The notes under the pieces are model-generated. The model was not told the origin of the DNA and did not search any database. It saw only the letters and a list, made by a program, of their open reading frames with translations. From Drosophila pseudoobscura (lineage: Eukaryota > Arthropoda > Insecta > Diptera > Drosophilidae), in contig NC_046680.1 in assembly GCF_009870125.1 (NCBI RefSeq), forward strand, positions 12,481,501-12,545,500: a stretch of 64,000 nucleotides of DNA, given 5' to 3'. Every line of letters begins with the position of its first letter. Positions within the stretch are counted from its first letter, which is position 1. The translations under genes and the position numbers were made by a program. Below are positions 14,801 to 26,700 of the stretch, piece by piece.

Positions 14801-15912
14801 TGGGAAATGGGGAATGGGGAAGGGGGAAGGGGGGGATCCAGCAGCAGTGACTGACAGTTGATTGTCTCTTTCTCCACATTCACAGAGCCTGCGCAAGCAC
14901 TGCGATGTCAAGGAGGTGGCCGAGGCCTATGTGATCATGCGCCAGGTGGCGCACAACATTGACCAGGTGAAGCGCAAGCAGGAGCAGCAGAGCCGCGTCA
15001 AGGAGCTGTCCGGCATACTGGACGGCTGGCTGGGTCCGGGTAAGTCCTCAAAAATCCACTTCTTTCGAAGAAAACTACTCACTCTTTGGAATCCCCAGAG
15101 CTGACCGTTTTGGGGGAGCTGCGCCAGGAGGGCCTCCTAATGGAGCAGCACAACAAGTCGCGTCTGGTTTTGCTCTTCGCCACCATGCTGATCATCACCA
15201 AGCAGAAGGAGGACGGACGTCTGCAGTTCAAGACCTACATACACGTGAGTTGAACGACCTCCCAGCACTTCCTCCTCCCACTACTAAGTGTGTATGTGCA
15301 CCCTCCTCTCCCACAGCAAAACAATCTGATGCTGAGCGAACACTTGTCCGGGGAGCCGACCAGCTTCTACGTCATACCCTACGATGAGCCCCGCAATCAA
15401 ATCAAGCTGACGGCCAGAAATCGTGACCAGAAGCGTATCTGGACGCAGCACATTAAAGGTGTCATGCTGGAGAAGCTTGACATACCCTTGCGAGCCAAGG
15501 AGCTCGTCTATCAGCTGGGTAACGAGGAAGGTGAGCGCACTCTGTCCTCCGTGGTTGCTGGTTAGCTTAGCCTTTAGCTCTAGGAGCCTAGTTTTGTTGC
15601 TGTTGTTGTGTCGCCGTTGATGTGGCCGAAACACTTAACGATTTGGATTGGGCCTGGGAATGGGAATGGGAATGGGGCAAGATGATGAAGTGCCTGCGCC
15701 TGACGCTACAGTTATGCACATGCGGGTACTGCCTGCACTGCGCGAGCTTTCACACGTACATGCTCGTATGAGACTCCTTCCAGTAGATCTACTCGAATCA
15801 AGTGCCTGTTCCTTTCTCACTGTGCACTTATGATTCGCACGCTCCAGCTAAAGTGACATAACCAAGTGGCAGTCGTTAGGAGAGATTTGTGTGCTGGGAG
15901 ATCTGTGGTCTG

Positions 15913-15955
<43 letters not shown>

Positions 15956-18900
15956 GTCTCTGGCCCTGTTGCCTTTCCCCAAAATCGTGCCAAATCTGTC
16001 GACGCCTCGGCGGCAAGTTGATTTATTACATATTTCTGCCCGATGTAGGCTTATTTTAATTGCAAATTTCTTGGGCACTACTGTACTACTGACTACTGAC
16101 TACTGACTGCTGACTAGTGCCAGCACTTATGTGTCCTCATATAATCGTCATCTGTTTCGGTCCACATCATACTGTATGTACTTTGTTTTTTGGTGTCGTA
16201 CATTAATACTAATTAGATTAGGGGGCACAGCTCAAACTACTATTCTTATCTGTGTTGCCATTTATCTCGATCTGAATTAACTCTACTCTTATACAAATGC
16301 TATATGTTTACCGTTGTAGTACTACCAGTGATGCATTCTAAAACTAAACATCCCAAAACAAAGAAACGAAAACTTTGATTAGTTTTTAAGGGTGTTCTAA
16401 GGCTAAACAACCCCCCCGAGACTGAAACTGAAACTGATCTAGCCGCTACCTACTCTACTCGTAATTTCCTACAACATACCAAATGCGATCAGACTAAATT
16501 GACAACCTACCAACTGCTACAATATCTATAAAAATCCAAAATCCCAGTACATATAACCGTTTAACCATCCTAACTGTAATCGTTAATCGTTACTCGTAAT
16601 CGTAATCGTAATTGTAATAGTAGAGTCGGTACCGTTTATGGTTTATCGCTTATCGTTGCTGGTATCGAGAGCCCAGTAAGTATCACGAGATTCGCATATC
16701 TAGTTGGATTGAATTGTTAGCTTTAATTGGCCTTTAACACGCTCGGGGTCGGGTCTGTATGTTGCATGCATCCTAACCCACATTCGAAAGAACCCACTTA
16801 ACTACTAATCCAAGTCACTGACCGCATGAGCGCATGAACCGCTCCCAGACTGCTCTGCCAGACTGCCAGAATGCTTCTTCAGAATGTATCCTCACTGGTG
16901 TTTGTCCCACGCCCTTTCTCACCGCCGCCCGCTTATCACGACCTGAGCTAAGTTTGACCCTCGACTAACGAAGCTCTCCCGCAGATCGCACGCCGGACCG
17001 CAGCACGTGGAAGTGGAGTCTCCACTCCAGCAGCAACTCCAAGCCCACGTATCTGGAGCGTCGCAACGCATGTCGGCGAAGCGAGATCCGCCAGCGCAAC
17101 TCCAAGGGCAAGCGCAAGACGGTGAGCAATTCCACCTCCTTCGATAGCTCCTTCAACGAGTCCCTGGAGCTGGACCAAAACCAAAACCAAAACCAGAACC
17201 AGAGCGAAGAGCAGGAGTCCAAGGCCTCCAAGCCCTCCAAGCCGCTGTCACGCAACAACAGCTTGGACGACACGGCCCTGCAGAAGCTGGCCGCCGCGAT
17301 GCGGTATCGCAAGCGAGATGGATCTGGAAAGGAGGTGACTAAGTCCCCGGCAAAGGAGGCGTGCAAGTGCCGGCAGGAGGATCCTCCGGATCAGGCGGAC
17401 CAGTGTCTTTGCATTCTGCGCGATCAACGTAGTCGCAGTGCCAAGTCGCAGTCGCCAGTCTTTAGCTACAAGGCGCTCAAGGAACGCAGCAAGTCTGTGC
17501 CACGCATCGGCGGATTCAGCCTGGACGAAGAGGCAGAACAGGATCAGGAGCAGGACGATGACAGCGTCGCCTCCTTGCGGGGCAGCAAGCCCGACCTGAG
17601 CGAACGCAAGGCCAAGGCCAAGGGCTTCTTCGAGGTGAAACAATACAACAACAAGACCATGCCCAAGCGGATAGCCACACTCAAGAAGCAGCGCACCAGC
17701 AGCAAGAGCTGCTCCAAGTTCTACATGGATCTCAGCGAATTCGATAGCAGCAGTTCCACCGTCCTGAAAATAACCGAGTCCACGGAGGAGCTGCGACCAG
17801 AGCAGGACATAGAACTGGCCAAGGAGGCAGACACGCTAAACGAGCCAACGTCCGATGTGGTGGACCACGATCACGATCAGTATTACAGCAACCAGGAGCT
17901 GCTGTCGCCGGCGGAGAAGTCCAAGCGTGATGCACAGATTGTGCTCGATCTTCTCAAGAACACCAAGGAGTTCGAGCGCATCTACAACAAGCAGCAGAAG
18001 CGACGCGAGAGTCCTGTGAGCCCCGTCAGTCCATTGTCCCCCAGCCAGGATCTCAATCGAGTGCCTGCCCTACCGCCACGGCCACCGTCTCGCTCCCCTC
18101 CGCCGCTGGAGCTGGAGGATCAAGCCAAGCGACGGGGCGAGCTCGAGGAGCCCATCTACGAAACCTTGCTACGCAACGTCCATGTCCCGTACAAGTTCTC
18201 CCCCGTCCTAGGTCGCGCCAAGTCTGCCCAAATGCTGAAGAAGCGAAGCAAGACAGCATCGGCCGCCCCGCGTCCAGAGTCGGATTACGTGACCTTGGTC
18301 TACTCGCCGGAGGGCGTGCTCCAGAGGGTGGGCGAGGAGGCAGTGCAACGGGACAGCTGTGGCTCGGATGCCACGTGTTCCAGCTCCTCCTCCGGTTCCA
18401 CCCTGAAACGGGACAGCCAGAATACGGTGATCAACCTTTGCCTAGAGGATCAGGCAGCCCTCTACGCCCGCCCCATACCAAAGAACCTAATGAAGCGCCT
18501 GCTGAGCGGCGGCAACGGAGAGGGAGGCCCAGGCAACGAGAACGTGTCCAATTCGGAGAGCTCCCTGCTGCCGCGTGCTCTCAAGTCCATCGATAACCTG
18601 ACCCTGGCCTTTGGGCGGTCCAACCGCCCGCCGGAGCGACGTGTCTCCGATGTGAGCGAGATGTGCCGCCAGAGCGTGCTGCATCGGCAGGGCAGCGAGG
18701 CGTTGGGCGAGCGAATGGCCCACGTCGACTACGCGGACCCCAAGACCCTGTTCAGCCTGATGGCCATGGTCAGCTCAGAGCGGGACTCTGTCTTCTCGCT
18801 GACCTCCTCCTCCAACGACAGCATGTGCGAGCAGCAGCGCAAGCGCTCCGTGGCGGACCCGCCGCCCACCCATTTCGAGTACGAGCGCCAGGTGGAGGAC

Positions 18901-19179
18901 AGTCTGGAGAATGATTTCCGCGACTCGGCCATCTACAGTGATGACAACGAGAAGCGCAGCGGCGACTACGACCTCAGGAGACCCACCAGTCCTCCTCCGC
19001 CACCACCACTCGGTCCACGCCCCACCCCACCACCGCAGATAGCCCCGAAGCCCTCGAAGGAGGCCGTGTATGAGCTGCTGTCCCACGCCCACCAGCAGTC
19101 GCTCAAAAGAGGAGTCGTCGTCTGTCAGGCGGCATCACGCAGCTGGGTCCTCCAGCAGATCGAGAACTTTAACAAGTAG
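11877..19179 (+). CDS. GEFmeso: Rho guanine nucleotide exchange factor, DH-PH, PLEKHG1/2/3 type (probably GEFmeso); 5' end missing
   Basis: Coding exons, joined by phase-matched GT/AG sites, are 11877-13629, 13692-13886, 14623-14788, 14886-15039, 15099-15244, 15317-15530 and 16985-19179 (TAG), giving about 1606 residues plus an unseen N-terminus. Counting from 11877, residues 1-555 are Ser/Thr/Pro-rich and low in complexity. The Dbl-homology domain is about 558-735 (EIIDSERSFVEDL, NIEEIYEFNS, YLLKPVQRILKYHLLL). The PH domain is about 757-865 (LLEDLxLD-type core ending in RIWTQHIKGVML). The tail 876-1606 has a QNQNQNQN run, proline clusters (PALPPRPPSRSPPP, PPPPPPLGPRPTPPP) and tyrosine motifs PIYETL and DYVTLVY. 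DH-PH proteins load GTP onto Rho-family GTPases at membranes. The DH sequence closely resembles vertebrate PLEKHG1-3, whose fly member I recall as GEFmeso. The family call is firm and the symbol less so. The frame is open back to 11741, but TTTCAG at 11871-11876 looks like a 3' splice site, so the true start lies upstream. Confidence 0.85.
13887..14622 (+). other. Intron within the DH domain
   Basis: Donor GTGAGT at 13887 and acceptor CCCCCGCAG ending at 14622 join TG to C, rebuilding a Cys codon in YTTYCTSYPEA, which fits the family sequence. The intron contains GGCAT and GATGAC/GACAAC simple repeats near 14194-14240 and two TACTCGTA-type motifs (13940-13947 and 13958-13965). Open frames here are shadows. 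Confidence 0.85.
15531..16984 (+). other. 1.45 kb intron between the PH domain and the C-terminal tail
   Basis: Donor GTGAGC at 15531 and acceptor CTCCCGCAG ending at 16984 rebuild an Asp codon. It is the largest intron between the identified exons and lies exactly at the end of the catalytic DH-PH module. It holds a TGTC microsatellite and an AATCGT-rich repeat around 16575-16615. I saw no alternative exon, although the size leaves room for one or for regulatory sites. Confidence 0.8.
15913..15955. repeat. (TGTC)n microsatellite
   Basis: About ten uninterrupted TGTC units inside the RhoGEF intron. Confidence 0.85.
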
Positions 19180-20707
19180 GGTAAAGGCTCCAGGACACGA
19201 AACCCATTGCCATAAGCACAATTCCTTTGTAATATCCATCTGTACAGTACATAAGCAATTGCTAATCTTAATACTACCTTTAGTCGACTGTTTTATAAAT
19301 AGATTGTAGATTGTAGCAGAGTCATTAAATAAAAACCTTAATCACATGGATATGTTCTGTATGAATATGTTACTCATTATATACTCGGAATTCGCCGTAG
19401 TGGAGACTTGAGTTCAGACACTTTGGGCATCGAGATGATCCTCAGGATCAGAACATTCATTGCCAAGCACTTTATGTACGCCAGCGAAAATATTTATATA
19501 TATTTTGGAGCGAGGTTTTATGTTGAGACCAGAATTCAGTAACTGTTCCGTATTCAGAGAAAAAAAGGATGTATTAATTCCTTCAGACGTATTGCAGATG
19601 TTCGAACAATGCTTACCGCACTATTATGGTAACCACTTAAGTCGGTCGAAATAGATTCTCCATTTTTCAGCAGCAGCAGCCAATAAACACAAAACAGGAG
19701 GCTCATTTTTGTACATGAAAGAAAATGTAACCTTTGCGCAATGCACTTATATAATAAATAATAAGATTATAAGCGGACAAAACTTCCGTATATTCCATAT
19801 TTGAAATGACCATAACCATGACTAATTTAATTGCAGAAACTGCTTATATTTTACGACTTATTAGTTTCGTTTCTTTCTATTTTCTGACATCCGGCAACTG
19901 TGCAATTACTGGAAATATGGTAAAAATGTACAACAACTTTGAATCAACCCGCCGAACTTCGAACAATTTTCTGGCAGTCTGGCAACGGTTAACTAGTCCC
20001 ATGGCGGCTAGCCTGTGAAAGATATCAAAAGGTGCTGCCAGAGCGATGAAATATTTAGCAAACGGTCCAGTGTTGCCAGACTCGTGATTACAGTTCTAGT
20101 GTTCTCTCTTGAGTGGGAATTTTACACTCAATTACACTCAACATGCTGCTCTCGCTCTCTGAACCGGTTAACTCCGCTCTCAATGAGTGATATTCAATTT
20201 TTTTTACCTTTTTCGCTAAAACCCTTTTTTAAACAAAATCCAATAAATGCAATTATTTAAATTAAGCAAATCAAGCAAGAAATAGATGCATCAATCGTAT
20301 GAAATTAAGTGGGCATGGCTAAATATTATGTATAGCTAGTATTATTCAACGGAAGATCAAAATCGAACCATTGGAACAATACTCGTTCGCTTATGCTGCT
20401 GCTGTATGAGCCAAAGTGCCTTGTGCGTCTGCCTACAGTGGCCTTAGACAGAAATTCCAGATGCGCATACAGGGCACTCCGGCAGCTCAACCGCTGTTCC
20501 TCGGCTATTCCGTGCTGTCTCTCGTCGAATTCGGACGTTTTAAAAATAAACGCGCTTCGGCACCAAACACCAAAATCATTGACCGCAAATAAAACTGAAC
20601 AGAAAATATACAATACAAAATTCGAAACCAAATTCGATCAAATCAAGTAGAAGAAGCAGTTCATTAATTCCGATTTAAAAACCGAATCACACAACAAAAG
20701 TTGCAAT
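19180..20707. other. RhoGEF 3' UTR, intergenic spacer and 5' region of the LEA-like gene
   Basis: This stretch contains the RhoGEF 3' UTR to about 19350, then AT-rich DNA with no supported gene. The last 150-250 bases before 20708 are A-rich and ATG-poor, as expected for a fly 5' UTR. I could not place a TATA box or initiator for the LEA-like gene. Confidence 0.5.
19328..19333 (+). terminator. Polyadenylation signal AATAAA of the RhoGEF gene
   Basis: A canonical AATAAA lies about 150 bases past the TAG stop, giving a short 3' UTR. It is the only perfect signal close behind the stop codon. Confidence 0.7.
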
Positions 20708-23700
20708 ATGTTCAGCTCGATTACAGGTAACCATTTGAATTGCTGTGAAAGTTTCCAAATTAGAAATCTAACATTTTTAAGTGTATATACGAACACATCA
20801 CATATGTATGTATTTATGTATGTGTGTATGTTTCTACGTTTCTAAATATACAAGTATGTACGTTGAGTGAATTAATTTGAATGGTGAGACAGAGACCAGC
20901 TTAACCTATGACCCGCATTCCAAACGGAGGAAAAAGTGAACAAAAGTTACATCATCATCAAGGAGTTGGAGCTGTGTGGCCGCTGGGATCTAGAAATGGG
21001 ATGGGAATGTGTGGGTGGGGCTTTGGGGCGTGTTCGATCCGATAGCAGAAGCAAAAACAAAAATTTAATTGTCCGCTACCGTGGCTTGGCTCTGGTGATG
21101 ATGATGATGCCGATGACGACGATGTGGATGATACGTAAGCCAATTATGGCGCAGTTTATATGTAGCCCCTCGAGAACTATAAGTTGGTCTTCTCTCCTCA
21201 GACACAACCCACACCCAAAACGATGATACGTATATATAATTATAGCTTCCCCCAGATACATACAAGACTGTTCCATCTATAGGCTAGTGTATATACATAT
21301 GTACATACATGTTTCTATGTATGTAGTCTGTATATTTCGGGGCAGTGTTTAGTTATGTTTTATGAGATTTCTTTTGGAATTTATTTGAGTTTCAAAGATG
21401 TTCTACATGTATGCATGTACATATGTATGCATCTGTGCACATGGATTGAAAATTTATGTTCTTTGAAGTGGGTGCAAAAAAATCAAATAAATCACAAGTG
21501 GAATAATATATCTATTCATATTTCTGTATCGGTTTAAAAAAAAATATTCAAAAGATTCCACTTGAAGACAAACAGAAACAAAATAGAAAGGAATTGGTTC
21601 TTTCGTTTAGCTAGTAATATATTATCGTATGTATGTATATGTATTTTCTATATACAATATATTGTATTTATAAATATTATCTGCTTCCACTCAATCTCAA
21701 TGCAAAACAGATGCATCGAAATGTAAGTAGCCCGATCTCTCGAACTTTCGAACTTTTCACGATTTTAAGATCCTAGTTGATTATTTTGATTATGTCTAGA
21801 CATCCCTCACCCGACTGCGTCGTAGGTTAGCTCAATATTTGTACCATTGCATGCCACGGACTATCAACAGTCTATGCTACACATAACATTCCTCGAATAC
21901 AAACCTTCAGCACTACCCTCCTCCCATAAGGAACACCTCCCCTCCCGATCCCCTCTTCAAGATCAGTTGCAATCTGCAATCTCTCTCTCGCTTGTTTTAT
22001 TTTATTCTTTGAAAACTCAATCATATATGTATGTATATTCATCGATCCCTTAGATTACTAGACATTCGCTTCAGTGTGGGGGGAGGAAGGAGAGTGTGGT
22101 CAGGGGTTCGCGGTTTTATCCCTCGAGCGCCGGGGCTTTGGCTTCAATGGGCCCTTCAGCCCCTTCAGCTGGCGTTGCACCTTCAGGCCCATTAGCGGGC
22201 GCTGCACCTTCGGCCCCTTCAGCTGGCGTTGCACCTTCAGGCCCATTAGCGGGCGCTGCACCTTCGGCCCCTTCAGCTGGCGTTGCACCTTCAGGCCCAT
22301 TAGCGGGCGCTGCACCTTCAGCGGGAGCTGCACCTTCAGCCCCATCAGCGGGCGATGCTCCTTCGGCCCCGTCAGCTGGCGGTGCACCTTCAGGCCCATC
22401 AGCGGGCGCTGCACCTTCAGCGGGAGCTGCACTTTCGGCACCTTCAGCGGGCGTTGTACCTTCGGCACCTTCAGCGGGAGCTGCACCTTCGGCACCTTCA
22501 GCGGGAGCAGCACTTTCGGCACCTTCAGCGGGAGTTGTACCTTCGGCACCCTCAGCGGGCGCTGTACCTTCGGCCCCTTCAGCTGGCGTTGTACCTTCGG
22601 CACCTTCAGCGGGCGTTGTACCTTCGGCACCTTCAGCGGGAGCTGCGCCTTCGGCACCTTCAGCCTGGGCGGTCGCACCAGACTCTCCTTCACCGGCTGC
22701 ATCTGCGGGTGTTGCAGCCGCATCCTCTTCTCCTGGCGGTTTCGTTACATTCTCACCTTCAACGCCCGCTGTGGATTCGGCATCTTCAGGCTGGACGGTG
22801 GAACCACCCTCTTTTTCAGCGGCGGCTGCGGCCTCGGACCCTTCAGGCTCGACGGTCGCACCAGCTTCGCTTTCACCGGCGACTGTGGCTTCGGCACTTT
22901 CAGACTGGACGCTGGAACCACCGTCAGCCTCACCCGCGGGTGTGGAGGCTTCGCCTTCCTCTGCCGTGTTATCATCCGCTGGAGGTTCACTTCTGCTAGC
23001 ATGTTGGGCATCTTCAGACGGAGTGGTGTCTTCTTCAGCTTCCTCTTCAGATGGAGCCTCATCAACCTGATCCTCTTCCGGGACCTCCTGGGCGTTCGCC
23101 GGACCCTCTGTCTCAGTTCCTGGCTCCGTTGCTGCGGTGCCCTCCGCCCCCGGTTGCTGTTCCAGCTCCGGCCCCTCAAAGCTCGATTCGCCAACCTCCG
23201 CTGAATTCGTATTATCAATCGGCCGCGAATCGCTTTCCATACCTTCTGGACCGCTCCCTCCCTGGTCCTCTCCTTTTGCTGGGTCGTGATGGAAGTGATG
23301 CAAGTGCTCGTGGCTGTGCTGTCCCTTTTGTCCTGCATCCATCGTTGCCACGGCGCACTTTTGTTCACTGAACTTCTCGCAGATAAAATACTGCTTCTCT
23401 TGGCAATTATCGTCGGTAACCACGGTGTTGTTCAACCGCAACCTCACCTCCAGACAGTCGTCCAGATTGTGTCGATGCGTCGGCTGCACCATGCCCTTGT
23501 CCCCGAAATAGCGGACCATGCGGCCATTGCTGATGTATGTGAATCGGCCCTCCGCCTGTAGGTCGTTACCTCCAAACCAATAGTCCTCCATGTTTCCCCG
23601 CGTATTAAGGTAGCGGATAACCGCTTTGTAGTCCTCCGGACTGCCCAGATTCGCCAGATTGAGACCTTTACGCAGACAATTGTTCTGGGCCCCAAACCAG

Positions 23701-26700
23701 TTCATCTGCGGATGGATGCACTCAATCACTCTGCCCTGTGCCGCTTCCCATGATGTGCGATACTCACCTTTTTTACCGAGAAGTAGTAGCATCTTCCATT
23801 CAGCTGCCTCATATAGGGCTTCCCACAAGCACCCTTGGCATCCGATTTTTTGTCCTTAGAGCGCTTGTTGGAGGACAGAACTTGATCGGGATAGGCTACG
23901 ATCAAGGTCAGTATCACAATTTGAAGAATCCTCATGGCTGCATCTGCCACCTGTCCATCCAAACTGTACACTTGCGGGCCGCCTCCTGTTCTATATATAC
24001 CCTCTTGAGTCCGTGACCACTACATTTAGCAACGAATCAAAAATTCTCACTTTGATTGGGTCCTACTTCCATTCCGCTTGATATCGAATGTCCAGCGAAT
24101 CGATCAAATGCAATTGGACATGCTGACCTTCTTTTTGGGTCAATGGTTCAATGGGTCATTTGTTAACTATGGGCATTCATATCAATCAGAGCTAGAACCT
24201 CACTGGAGACACTGCGGTCTGCGCATGGTTTTCTCGGAAATAATAATGGAAAAGCTGACAAAAGTCCCTCTTAAAAGTCCCTCAATTTGCTTATACATAT
24301 ACTCGTATACTAGAGAATAAATTTAGATGAGCACAATCTTATTTCTATGTGGATAAATCTATATCCGATTAAACTCTCTCAAACGATATACGATTTTTTT
24401 CATTGTTCTTATAATACTTAATGATGTCCATATGTTCCTTCAACTACAGTTACCTACTGGCATGTAAATAAACCTAATTTTGTTTTTACACGGTGGATTG
24501 CTTCATAAAAAAACGGTGTAAAAAAAACATTTATCGTATGAAAAAATACGTGATTGGTTCCTTATCTCTAAAACCAATTCATATTAGGGAATAAATTAGG
24601 GAACGTTGGAAAAACATATTTGCGTATAAAAAATATGTTCAATGGAGTAACAAAATTTAAAATGTTTGATTTTCAAATCGTGTTATTTTAAAAGCGTGTA
24701 AAAACAGAATTAGGTGTACTCGTATGTCCTATGAATCATAGCGCATTGAAACTCCTCTAATTGATTTGCAAAATATTTCAAACTCTTTTGAATATTCCTC
24801 AAAATCAGCCATGGATTTAAGGTTCACATAAAGTACTTTGGCTCAAGGTTTTTTTATTTTATTTTAAAATGATTTAATAGGTCATAACTGAATTTGTATT
24901 AGATTATGTGGTGCATCGCTGCTAGGGGTGCTCGTGCTGCTGGGGGTACTCGTGCAGCTGGGGCTTCTCCTTCGGCCGCTGGCGCAGCTTCCCCTTCGGC
25001 AGCTGGAGCAGCTTCTCCTTCGGCCGCTGGAGCTGCTCCTTCTTCGGCCGCTGGAGTTGCTTCTCCTTCGGCCGCTGGAGCTGCTCCTCCTTCGGCCGCT
25101 GCAGCTGCATCTCCTTCGGCCGCTGCAGCTGCATCTCCTTCGGCTGCTGGAGCTGCTTCTCCTTCGGCCGCTGGCGTAGCTTCTCCTTCGGCCGCTGGCG
25201 TAGCTTCTCCTTCGGCCGCTGGAGCTGCTCCTCCTTCGGCCGCTGGAGCTGCTTCTCCTTCGGCCGCTGGTGCACCATCTCCTTCGGCAGCTGGAGCAGC
25301 TTCTCCTTCGGCCGCTGGCGTAGCTTCTCCTTCGGCCGCTGGAGCTGCTCCTCCTTCGGCCGCTGGAGCTGCTTCTCCTTCGGCCACTGGTGCACCATCT
25401 CCTTCGGCAGCTGGAGCTGCTCCTCCTTCGGCCGCTGGAGCTGCTTCTCCTTCGGCCGCTGGTGCACCATCTCCTTCGGCTGCTGGCGTAGCTTCTCCTT
25501 CGGCCGCTGGCGCTGCTTCTCCTTCGGCCGCTGGAGCTGCTTCTCCTTCGGCCGCTGGCGCTGCTTCTCCTTCGGCCGCTGGAGCTGCTTCTCCTTCGGC
25601 CGCTGGAGCTGCTCCTCCTTCGACCGCCGGAGCAGCTTCTCCTTCAGTGTCAGGAGCTTCTCCTCCCTCTCCGGCTATAGTGTCTTCTCCCTCAGCAGCT
25701 TCTCCACCTTCTCCCGCAGCGGCTTCTCCACCTTCCTCTCCGGCTTCCAGCGTATATTCTTCTATGGCTCCTTCTTCCGTAGTACCTCCTTCTTCGCCGT
25801 GTCCGGTATCCCCTGCCGGAACTTCTTCTCCAGTTGCAGGGGGGGCTTCGACGGGTTCAGCTTCACCTCCCAATCCTTCTGGAAGGATATCGCTTAACGG
25901 TGTAGTGGAGCCAGCAGTGGCGTCATCGGGCAGGTCTGGAAACTCTACAGCACCCTCCGAATTGCTGGCGTCATTCTCCCCAGAGCCGCTGCCAATGGGC
26001 GGGGCTTCGTTGAAACCCTCCTCCTCTTCGCCGGCGCTCTCGCCAATGTCGTGATGGAAGTGATGCAGATGCTCGTGGCTGTGATGATTTGGCTTGCCGG
26101 CAGCGCCTTCCTCGCTATCGGCGCTGCAGTAGCGCTCCGAACAGATGAAGTACTGCCGCTCCAAACAGTTATCGTCCGCCACCACTGTTATGTTAGAGCG
26201 GATACGCACCTCCAGGCAATCATCGCATTCCGAGTGCTCCGCTGGCTCCACAATGCTGTAGTTGCCAAAGTAGCGCACCAGGCGCCCGTTGCTGATGTAT
26301 TGGAAGCGGCCCTCATGCTGGAGGTCGTTTCCCCCGAACCAGAAGTCCTCCGTGTTGCCCTTGGAACTGAGAAAGTCGACGGCTCCGTAGAAATCTCTTG
26401 GGTTACTCAGATCGGCCAAAACCAGGCCCTTGCGCAGGCAATTGTTCAGTGCACCATGCCAGTTCATCTGAATGGGTGCAAGGATGGGATGATCAAGGAC
26501 GGTTGGTCAGTGGGGTCTGGTCTGCGCGTCGCCTTACCTTCTTCACGGAAAAATAGTAGCACTTGCCGTTGATCCGCCTCAAATAGCGCCGGCTGCAGCC
26601 CTTGGCCGAGCCCAGGATCTGCTCCCCGGGAAGGGCGGCACTCAGCACCACCACGAGTGCAGTCAGTAGATGCTTCATGACCTTCCTCGATGCCGTGGTC

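Noticed and set aside
21711..21722. 12-base microexon between AACAG and GTAAGT in the LEA-like intron
   Set aside because: The pyrimidine tract is weak, and a 12-base insert with no homologue cannot be supported by eye.
22096..23070. 324-codon open frame on the plus strand opposite lectin 1
   Set aside because: It is the mirror of the GC-rich repeat tail, where several frames lack stops. It has no splice logic or domain, while the minus frame has a signal peptide and lectin domain.
24906..26054. 382-codon SPSAAGAA-type frame on the plus strand opposite lectin 2
   Set aside because: An artefact of the 24 bp repeat, which is stop-free in several frames; the minus strand encodes the lectin.
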